Under the pieces are notes generated by a model that was not told where the DNA came from, did no database searches, and was given only the letters and a program-made list of their open reading frames with translations. Source: Actinomycetota bacterium (GTDB lineage Bacteria > Actinomycetota > Thermoleophilia > Gaiellales > Gaiellaceae). Taken from it: a stretch of 14,136 nt of DNA. Position 1 is the stretch's first letter; each line of letters begins with the position of its first letter. Positions 7,231-11,662 of this stretch are shown piece after piece. The DNA is taken from the NCBI GenBank assembly GCA_020029625.1, contig JAIBJP010000071.1:1-14136 (forward strand), in the 5' to 3' direction. The position numbers and the translations under genes were made by a program.

Positions 7231-7827
7231 GTGGTCGAAGCCGTCATGGCGAGGCGCCCCGACTCGCGGCTCGCGCGGCAGGCGGAGGATTTGATCCGCG
7301 CGGTTCAGCCTCTCTTTCTGACCAACCACGCCTTTCGCAGTCACTTCTTCGCCGTGGCGCTCGCGGACCGGGATCAAATCGGTTTCGACACGGAGCTCCT
7401 CTACGTCGCGTCGCTCCTGCACGACGTCGGCCTCGTCGAGGAGTTCGACACGGGCGCCTGCTTCGAGGAGGACGGCGCTGCCGCAGCCACGCGGCTCGCG
7501 GCTCTCGAGGGCTGGCCGCCGGAGCGCTCACATGCCCTCGCCGAGGCGATCCGCCTCCACGTCGCCGCGAAGGTCGAGCTGGGCGACGGGCCGGAGGCTT
7601 TCCTCCTCTGGCACTCGACAGGGCTCGACGTCGGGGGCGACCGCCACGGTGACGTGAGCCCGCCCACGGTGAGCGCCGTACTCGCCGCCTACCCGCGGCT
7701 CGACTTCAAGGAAGGCTTCACGGACTTGATCGTCGACCAGGCCGAGCGTAAGCCCGGCTGCTGGGCGGCCCGGGCGCTGCAGGCTGGGATCCGCGAGCGC
7801 ATCGCTGCGGCCCCCTTCGAGTCTTAG
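7231..7827 (+). CDS. HD-domain protein (cyanamide hydratase-like HD fold)
   Basis: This 198-aa protein belongs to the HD superfamily. From the GTG start, His33 lies in LTNHAFRSHFF and the HD pair is His64-Asp65 in VASLLHDVGLVEEFD, an order typical of the small HD proteins related to cyanamide hydratase. The later part (EAIRLHVAAKVELGDGPEA, LLWHSTGLDVGGDR) also fits that group. These proteins bind one or two metal ions and act as hydrolases or hydratases; the substrate here cannot be inferred. The start is uncertain: GTG 7231 has GGGGA 9 nt upstream, while ATG 7246, five codons later, has no good ribosome-binding site but is also possible. An earlier in-frame ATG at 7165 lies inside the tRNA gene and is rejected. 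The gene is convergent with the next one, leaving a 6-bp gap. Confidence 0.85.
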   Translation: MVEAVMARRPDSRLARQAEDLIRAVQPLFLTNHAFRSHFFAVALADRDQIGFDTELLYVASLLHDVGLVEEFDTGACFEEDGAAAATRLAALEGWPPERSHALAEAIRLHVAAKVELGDGPEAFLLWHSTGLDVGGDRHGDVSPPTVSAVLAAYPRLDFKEGFTDLIVDQAERKPGCWAARALQAGIRERIAAAPFES

Positions 7828-7833
7828 CCGGCG

Positions 7834-8097
7834 CTACTTGTCGGAGATGCGCTTGCGCAACTCGTCGAGCGGGATGGCGTCGGGCTCGTAGCCCTCGGAG
7901 CGCAAGGCGGCCTCGAGATCGGCGATCAATGCCTTGCGGAATTCGGCGTCGGCCACCGCCCGCTCCACGATGTCATCGAGCTCGCGCCGCACGCGCGGAA
8001 GCTCCTGCGCGGCCCTGACCCAGCCCTCAGGTGCAGGAGGAAGCGCCCGCAGAAGCTCTGCGAGGCGCTCTTCGTCGTAGTGGCCGTTCGGGGTCAT
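7834..8097 (-). CDS. Small protein encoded after an ECF sigma factor, possible anti-sigma or partner
   Basis: This 87-aa protein is not recognised with certainty. It starts MTPNGHYDEERLAELLRALP, then PAPEGWVRAAQELP, and is predicted to be mostly helical, acidic and soluble. It has no membrane segment and no zinc-binding His/Cys set, so it is not a classical ZAS or membrane anti-sigma factor. It begins 5 nt after the ECF sigma stop on the same strand, with GAGAG just upstream of the ATG, so the two are very likely one operon and may work together. Residues about 40-68 (IVERAVADAEFRKALIADLEA) resemble the nitrile-hydratase-like leader pattern 'A.aDpeFR..Ll.dp..aL', which could mean shared ancestry or chance. 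A longer reading frame upstream would overlap the sigma gene and is not needed. Confidence 0.7.
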   Translation of the reverse strand: MTPNGHYDEERLAELLRALPPAPEGWVRAAQELPRVRRELDDIVERAVADAEFRKALIADLEAALRSEGYEPDAIPLDELRKRISDK

Positions 8098-8102
8098 CGC
8101 TC

Positions 8103-8654
8103 TCAGGACGGCTCGGTGGTCGGTTTTCTTCCCTCGAATAGCTCGCGGAGCTTTGCGAGGCAGCGCGAGATCCGGCTGGCGATCGTTCCGGCGGGAATAT
8201 CCAGAGCGGCGCCGATCGTCTGGTAGCTCTCGTCGCGCGCGAAGAAGCGGTCGAGGATCTCCTGGCAATGCTCGGGGAGCTCGGCTAGAGCTTCGTGGAC
8301 GGCGAGCGCCTCCTCAAGCTTGTCGAGCGTCTCGTCCACCTCCGCAGGCTCGAGCTCCTCGTCGCTCAGTTGCTCGCGGGAGCCCGAGCGGAGCTGGTCG
8401 ATGCAGAGGCGGCGCGTGAGCTGCGCGATCCAGGGTCGGATGGCCTCGTCCTCACGCAGACGCCCGAGGTGCTGGTAGGCCCGCGCGAAGACCTCCTGAA
8501 AGACGTCCTCGGCGTTTTCGGCGCGCAGCCCGAACCCCTGGCCGATGATTGCGTAGACATAGCGCGAGAAGCGGTTGACCAGCTCGCTCCAGGCGGCCTC
8601 GTCGCCCTCGCGGCAACGAGCGACCAGGCGGGCGTCGGAAAGGGAGGCGACCAC
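8103..8654 (-). CDS. ECF-type RNA polymerase sigma factor
   Basis: A 183-aa sigma-70 family protein of extracytoplasmic-function size, with only regions 2 and 4. Region 2 spans about residues 8-90, with the core-binding ENAEDVFQEVFARAYQHL and the DNA-melting segment FRPWI-like (here IRPWIAQLTRRLCIDQLR). An acidic linker (ELEPAEVDETLDKLEE) leads to region 4 at about 118-172. Region 4 has ALAELPEHCQEILDRFF, then the helix-turn-helix SYQTIGAALDIPAGTIASRISR. It directs RNA polymerase to a small regulon in response to a signal. A GTG start at 8654 is chosen because a TAATCT -10 box ends 6 nt upstream and no Shine-Dalgarno sequence is visible. The small gene 5 nt downstream is the likely regulator or partner. 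Confidence 0.92.
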   Translation of the reverse strand: MVASLSDARLVARCREGDEAAWSELVNRFSRYVYAIIGQGFGLRAENAEDVFQEVFARAYQHLGRLREDEAIRPWIAQLTRRLCIDQLRSGSREQLSDEELEPAEVDETLDKLEEALAVHEALAELPEHCQEILDRFFARDESYQTIGAALDIPAGTIASRISRCLAKLRELFEGRKPTTEPS

Positions 8655-8660
8655 AAGGGA

Positions 8661-8666
8661 AGATTA
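8661..8666 (-). promoter_or_regulatory. -10 box (TAATCT) of a probable leaderless promoter for the ECF sigma gene
   Basis: Read on the minus strand, TAATCT is followed by 6 nt (TCCCTT) and the GTG start at 8654. A TTACTG lies 17 bp upstream as a weak -35. This matches the layout before the gene at 2999. Confidence 0.5.
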
Positions 8667-8691
8667 CGCCGCGACTCTCCGTCCAGTAAGC

Positions 8692-8880
8692 GTGCATCCC
8701 GACAGCCATCGAGCCGTCGACCGCGTTCGCCACCAAGACTTACTGCGCCGCGCCCGGAGCGGAGAGCTTGTCTCGGCCATCGCCGAGAGCCGACGGGCCG
8801 AGCGTCGCTCGCGCTTCGCCCTCCTCCGCGAGCGGCGCCGGCTCGCTCCGGGCCCGGCGCTTTCGGCCATCGGGCACTGA
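8692..8880 (+). CDS. Possible small basic protein (62 aa), unknown function
   Basis: A short frame starting at GTG with VHPDSHRAVDRVRHQDLLRRA and continuing as an Arg/Ala-rich helix to LSAIGH. It may be real. Tiny actinobacterial proteins that begin HPD and form a single charged helix are something I have seen before. The frame is divergent from the ECF sigma gene by 37 bp, and a strong GC hairpin follows 7 nt after the stop TGA, as at the end of a transcript. Against it are the lack of a clear ribosome-binding site or -10 box, the very Arg-rich composition expected of chance frames in GC-rich DNA, and the small size. The frame is also open further upstream, but that part overlaps the sigma gene antisense. 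Confidence 0.45.
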   Translation: MHPDSHRAVDRVRHQDLLRRARSGELVSAIAESRRAERRSRFALLRERRRLAPGPALSAIGH

Positions 8881-8887
8881 GCGAAGC

Positions 8888-8914
8888 GGAGCCCCGGTAG
8901 GGGGCCGGGGCTCC
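8888..8914 (+). terminator. Strong GC hairpin, candidate terminator
   Basis: GGAGCCCCGG (8888-8897) and CCGGGGCTCC (8905-8914) form a perfect 10-bp stem with loop TAGGGGG. It lies 7 nt after the stop of the small plus-strand frame. There is no T-tract, as is common for actinobacterial terminators. Apart from the tRNA promoter, I see nothing else in 8915-9048. Confidence 0.5.
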
Positions 8915-9030
8915 AGTCGAGATGACGCGCCATCAACCCCGGGACAAGGTCCGCGTCACCCGACTAGCGAGCATTCTGCGCACGGATGGCCTCTCCTCTC
9001 AAGTCTTCCTCGCCCGGATACTGCGCCGGA

Positions 9031-9036
9031 TACGAT
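9031..9036 (+). promoter_or_regulatory. -10 box (TACGAT) of the tRNA-Cys promoter
   Basis: TACGAT ends 12 nt before the mature tRNA. No good -35 is seen (CTTCCT is at about the right distance). Confidence 0.4.
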
Positions 9037-9048
9037 GAAAACCGCGCC

Positions 9049-9119
9049 GGCGCGGTGGCCGAGAGGTTAGGCAGGGGCCTGCAAAGCCCCGTACAGCGGT
9101 TCGAATCCGCTCCGCGCCT
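9049..9119 (+). tRNA. tRNA-Cys(GCA)
   Basis: The cloverleaf is clear. The acceptor is GGCGCGG/CCGCGCC, a 3-bp D-stem GCC/GGC, and the anticodon stem GGGGC/GCCCC around loop CTGCAAA with anticodon GCA. The T-arm contains GTTCGAATC. The discriminator is T73, the main identity base of tRNA-Cys. CCA is not encoded. Length is 71 nt. The minus-strand kinase frame ends inside this gene. Confidence 0.97.
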
Positions 9120-10479
9120 TCTCCTCTATGGACGCGAGCGGGGCTGTCAGACGGCGCTGAGCGCTTCGGCCGCCGGACCGGACGCCAACGTGTAGTCGCG
9201 CGCGCTCGCTCATCCCCACGAGACCGAGCCTCCCGCCGCGGGCGGCGCGCACAAGCGTCCGTTCGACGTCGAACCCGCGTCCGTTGTCGCTGACTTCGGC
9301 AGCGATCTCGCTCGGTCCCGAGGTGACGGAGACGGATACCTTCGTTCCGTCGCTGTGCTCGCGGATATTCGTCAACGACTCCTGCACGATGCGGATGAGG
9401 GCGATCCGCTGCGAGTCCGTGAGATTCCCGAAATCACCACGCAGCACGAGGTCCACCGGGATCTCGGTCTGAGCCTGGAACGCTTCGACCTCGCGGCGCA
9501 ACGACTCGTCCAGCGGCCGCCGAGTGACCGTCGGGGACTCGAACGAGTGCACCAGTTGCCGCAGCGTGCGATCGACTGCATAGACGCGTGCCTCCAGATC
9601 GTCGACGCGGCCGACGAGCGCTGCTCCGGAGGCAGCGGAGGCCAGGACATCTTCAAGCTGGGCGCGGAACAGGTGGAGGTCTCCGGCGAGGACGGCAACG
9701 TCCTGGATCGGCCCGTCGTGAAGATCGAAGCCGAGCCGCGCGAGCAGCCGTTCTCCCGCCTCGACGAGCGCCCGCTCGCGGGCAGCGCTGCGCACGAGCA
9801 GCGCCTCGCGCTCCAGGACGAGCGCGAGTGCGGCGGCCGTCTCGCGGGAAGCGTCGAGCGCGAGTTGCGCGTGCTCGTCGCGCGCCTCGAAGACGAGTGC
9901 GGCATCCGGGCGCTGCCAGCGAAGCACGGGAGTCCCGTAAGCGCAGCCCGAACGTTCGGCGCCGGCTCCATCGAGTACCGTGCGCGCGATCAGCCGGGCT
10001 CGGCGTCCCGGCTTCGCCGGCCCCGCGTGGAAGACGCAGCGCAGAGGCTCGGGGACGCTCTTCGTCCAGAGCGAGACGTGTTCTACCTGGGTGAGCGCAT
10101 AGAAGACCTTGACTTCCGCCTCGACCGCGACTGCCGGCGAGAGCTGAATGATGCGGGGATCTCGGGCCACGCGCGCATGAATCTCGGAGCGGACTACGTC
10201 TCCCGGCAGGCGCGTGATGTGCGCGAGGGTGTCCACGAGCTTGCCGATATCCGAACGCGTCCAGGCGTGGTCGAGCGCCAAGCGCCCGAGGACGTCCGCC
10301 ACGCGCCCGATGAGTGAGATCGAGATAGCCGCCGGCTCTGTCTCTGAGCTCGAATCGTCAGAGGCGACGAGCTGGCGCGCCAGCTTGACGGTTCGTCGCG
10401 CGTCGAGTCGCCTTGCGCCCAGGCGGCCAAGCAGTTCGCCGAGACGGACGGTCGCGTCGGTTGACGTTCTTGTGGCCAC
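9067..10479 (-). CDS. NarL-type (HisKA_3) sensor histidine kinase, 3' end probably frameshifted
   Basis: This 470-aa frame is read as a cytosolic histidine kinase paired with the regulator encoded upstream. The N-terminal ~120 residues are helical and unknown; about 120-225 may be a GAF-like sensor. The HisKA_3 phosphoacceptor is His254 in FDLHDGPIQD. The HATPase_c domain has Asn371 in ESLTNIREH, the G1 box SDNGRGF at 397-403 and G2 GRLGLVGM at 416-423. No membrane segment is visible. After MSERARLHVGV the expected final strand (the SGPGGT...AVLP type) is missing in this frame. Instead the frame runs antisense into tRNA-Cys, giving the tell-tale RSGFEPL. Skipping one base near 9173-9186 gives SGPAAEALSAV and a stop at 9147-9149, a normal kinase ending. 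The GTG start at 10479 lacks a nearby ribosome-binding site and is uncertain; a strong GGGAGAGGAGG lies at 10516-10526 with no start codon at the right distance. Confidence 0.85.
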   Translation of the reverse strand: MATRTSTDATVRLGELLGRLGARRLDARRTVKLARQLVASDDSSSETEPAAISISLIGRVADVLGRLALDHAWTRSDIGKLVDTLAHITRLPGDVVRSEIHARVARDPRIIQLSPAVAVEAEVKVFYALTQVEHVSLWTKSVPEPLRCVFHAGPAKPGRRARLIARTVLDGAGAERSGCAYGTPVLRWQRPDAALVFEARDEHAQLALDASRETAAALALVLEREALLVRSAARERALVEAGERLLARLGFDLHDGPIQDVAVLAGDLHLFRAQLEDVLASAASGAALVGRVDDLEARVYAVDRTLRQLVHSFESPTVTRRPLDESLRREVEAFQAQTEIPVDLVLRGDFGNLTDSQRIALIRIVQESLTNIREHSDGTKVSVSVTSGPSEIAAEVSDNGRGFDVERTLVRAARGGRLGLVGMSERARLHVGVRSGGRSAQRRLTAPLASIEEKARSGFEPLYGALQAPA

Positions 10480-10561
10480 AGCGTGCGCCCGCAGGATTTG
10501 TCCTACGGATCGCTACCTCCTCTCCCGCGGATCAGTGTCCGTCGAAGCGCAGGCTGCTGCA

Positions 10562-10579
10562 ATGGGCCGCTCGGCTCAT
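10562..10579. repeat. Palindromic element copy 3, at the regulator stop codon
   Basis: ATGGGCCGCTCGGCTCAT matches copy 1 (11290-11307) at 15 of 18 positions. The arms are ATGGGCC and the complement ATGAGCC around 4 bp. It covers the TGA of the response regulator (10576-10578) and lies about 83 bp before the kinase start. It could be an operator for the kinase or part of a 3' structure. Confidence 0.5.
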
Positions 10580-11250
10580 TGCGCGTTGAGGCTTCTAAAC
10601 GCGCCTTTCAGGAGGTCCACGGCCCCTGCCCGGGTCGAGACGTGCAACTTCCCCAACACCGTCGCGACGTGGCTGCGCACCGTTGCCTCTGCGATCGAAA
10701 GGATTGCGGCTATCTGCGCCGTGGTCAGGCCTTCGGCGAGCAACTCGAGGACGTCCCACTGGCGTCGCGTGAGCTCGACGCCCCGCACGCGAAGGGCATG
10801 GGCGAGCCGAGCCCGCTGTCCCTGGCGGCGAAATTCCTCGATCAGACGCGCGACCAGCCGCCGCGGGAGAGCGGCCTCACCGGAGAGTACGCCGCGAAGC
10901 GCCCGCGCCATTCTTTCCGGGTTCATCTCGTCGGGCAGGAAACCGGCAGCGCCCGCATAGAGCGCGCCAAAGGCGTCGTCGAGGCGCGTGGCTTCACCGG
11001 TGACGACGACGGCGGTTTCAGGCAGCCGCCGCCTGATCTCGCGGGTCGCGAAGATGCCTCCCTCCTCGATGTCCACCGCGAGCAGGCAGAGGTCGGGCCG
11101 TTCGCGTAGGGCGGCTGCGACGGCCGAACGAGCGTCCCTTGCCTCGGCGCAGACCGTCATTCCGCCTGCCTCGAGCGCCCGGCGCGTCACGCTTCGTCTC
11201 GCGGGCTCGCGGTCGGCAACGAGAACCTTGTGCCGTGTCTGGGGCGCCAT
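10576..11250 (-). CDS. LuxR/NarL-type response regulator with a degenerate receiver domain
   Basis: A 224-aa protein with an N-terminal receiver (about 7-125) and a C-terminal LuxR/GerE helix-turn-helix (about 157-220: LTRRQWDVLELLAEGLTTAQ, AEATVRSHVATVLGKL). It should bind DNA and control transcription. The receiver is unusual. Where PDLCLLDV is expected the sequence is PDLCLLAVD, so the phosphoacceptor is Ala58; Asp60 is two residues away and not in register. The conserved Lys of GYLLKD is Asp107 in GFLPDEM, and the acidic pair is reduced to Asp13-Arg14. The switch Thr84 remains. Phosphorylation in the usual way is therefore unlikely. It lies upstream of the kinase on the same strand (96-bp gap), which makes the pairing puzzling. 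The ATG 11250 start puts the first receiver strand (KVLVAD) at residue 8. Two palindromes lie 40 and 120 bp upstream. Confidence 0.92.
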   Translation of the reverse strand: MAPQTRHKVLVADREPARRSVTRRALEAGGMTVCAEARDARSAVAAALRERPDLCLLAVDIEEGGIFATREIRRRLPETAVVVTGEATRLDDAFGALYAGAAGFLPDEMNPERMARALRGVLSGEAALPRRLVARLIEEFRRQGQRARLAHALRVRGVELTRRQWDVLELLAEGLTTAQIAAILSIAEATVRSHVATVLGKLHVSTRAGAVDLLKGAFRSLNAQ

Positions 11251-11289
11251 CTAGTGGGACGAGCGTCGCGCTTTCTCACCGTGCGGTCA

Positions 11290-11307
11290 ATGGGCCGGGT
11301 GGCTCAT
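11290..11307. repeat. Palindromic element copy 1, candidate operator upstream of the regulator
   Basis: ATGGGCCGGGTGGCTCAT has half-sites ATGGGCC and ATGAGCC (on the other strand) with a 4-bp spacer. The half-site preceded by A (AATGGGC) fits the GerE-type box RWWTRGGY bound by LuxR-family helix-turn-helix proteins. It lies 40 bp upstream of the regulator ATG, a suitable place for autoregulation. Confidence 0.55.
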
Positions 11308-11369
11308 CGGCGGCGCGGGAGGCCGCGCTGGGCGCCCCCAGAAGGGGTGTTGAAAGCACTCAACGCAAG

Positions 11370-11387
11370 ATGGTCCGGGCGGCCTAT
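11370..11387. repeat. Palindromic element copy 2, candidate operator
   Basis: ATGGTCCGGGCGGCCTAT matches copy 1 at 14 of 18 positions and begins exactly 80 bp from it. Its symmetry is slightly weaker. It lies 120 bp upstream of the regulator start and about 180 bp before the candidate promoter of the repeat protein. It shares the asymmetric flank CTCAACGC with copy 3 read on the minus strand. Confidence 0.5.
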
Positions 11388-11422
11388 CGACATTCCAGCT
11401 CGCCTGGCTGATGATGATCCCA

Positions 11423-11453
11423 CGCCTGCCCTGCGGCACAGTTCGGGCAGGCG
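11423..11453. other. Perfect 9-bp inverted repeat (hairpin) in the divergent region
   Basis: CGCCTGCCC (11423-11431) and GGGCAGGCG (11445-11453) are exact complements around 13 nt. There is no adjacent T-tract. It could be a leader structure of a regulator transcript that starts further upstream, a protein-binding site, or a terminator stopping antisense transcription. Confidence 0.4.
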
Positions 11454-11569
11454 CGCCGCCCAGGGGCGGCCTGGAGAGAGAGGAAGGGGCTCATTCGTGT
11501 TGCTCGTAAGCAGCACCGTGTGCTGGCGCGCCTCAACTCGCGTCGGTGTCCGTCTGGACGTACGGGGGG

Positions 11570-11597
11570 TTGATTCGCGCATGCGGCGACCTAGCTT
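11570..11597 (+). promoter_or_regulatory. Candidate promoter of the repeat protein (TTGATT-16-TAGCTT)
   Basis: TTGATT (11570-11575) and TAGCTT (11592-11597) are separated by 16 bp and resemble a housekeeping promoter. Transcription would start near 11604, giving a leader of about 60 nt that includes the ribosome-binding site GGGAGAGGAG, which ends 8 nt before the GTG at 11663. Confidence 0.35.
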
Positions 11598-11662
11598 CAG
11601 GCGTGTCGCTCCCCGGGGCGGCGGCCATCTGCGGAGGTTCGACCGGGAGAGGAGTTGAGTTT

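Larger units (their letters stand above)
11251..11662. other. 412-bp divergent intergenic region with palindromes, a hairpin and a promoter
   Basis: No convincing gene is seen here; the open frames are Arg/Pro-rich chance frames. It lies between the regulator (minus) and the repeat protein (plus) and so must hold both promoters. It contains two copies of the 18-bp palindrome (11290-11307 and 11370-11387), a perfect 9-bp inverted repeat (11423-11453), a short GTTGA/TCAAC repeat (11349-11364), a candidate plus-strand promoter (11570-11597) and a strong ribosome-binding site (GGGAGAGGAG, 11645-11654). No clear promoter for the regulator was found. Confidence 0.6.

Noticed and set aside
6590..7231. 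A plus-strand frame running through RNase H and the tRNA-Gly gene, ending with an SSVGRASACHAEGRGFEPL-type sequence.
   Set aside because: That peptide is the classic false translation of a tRNA gene; the frame is an out-of-phase shadow of the genes beneath it.
7165..7245. An upstream start for the HD-domain protein at the ATG inside the tRNA-Gly gene.
   Set aside because: It would translate part of the tRNA; GTG 7231 or ATG 7246 gives a normal family length.
9355..10317. A 320-codon plus-strand frame opposite the histidine kinase.
   Set aside because: It has no domain signature, and the minus strand encodes clear HisKA_3 and HATPase_c motifs.
11340..11420. A c-di-GMP (GEMM-I) riboswitch upstream of the repeat protein, suggested by GAAA, ACGCAA and GGCCTA in the right order.
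   Set aside because: The flanking stems do not form (the arms around GAAA do not pair as required) and the conserved GCAAACC and final receptor segments are missing. The similarity is partly explained by the palindrome family.
11304..11658. Several 90-140-codon frames in the divergent intergenic region.
   Set aside because: They are Arg/Pro/Ser-rich, lack ribosome-binding sites, overlap the palindromes and hairpins, and resemble no family I know.
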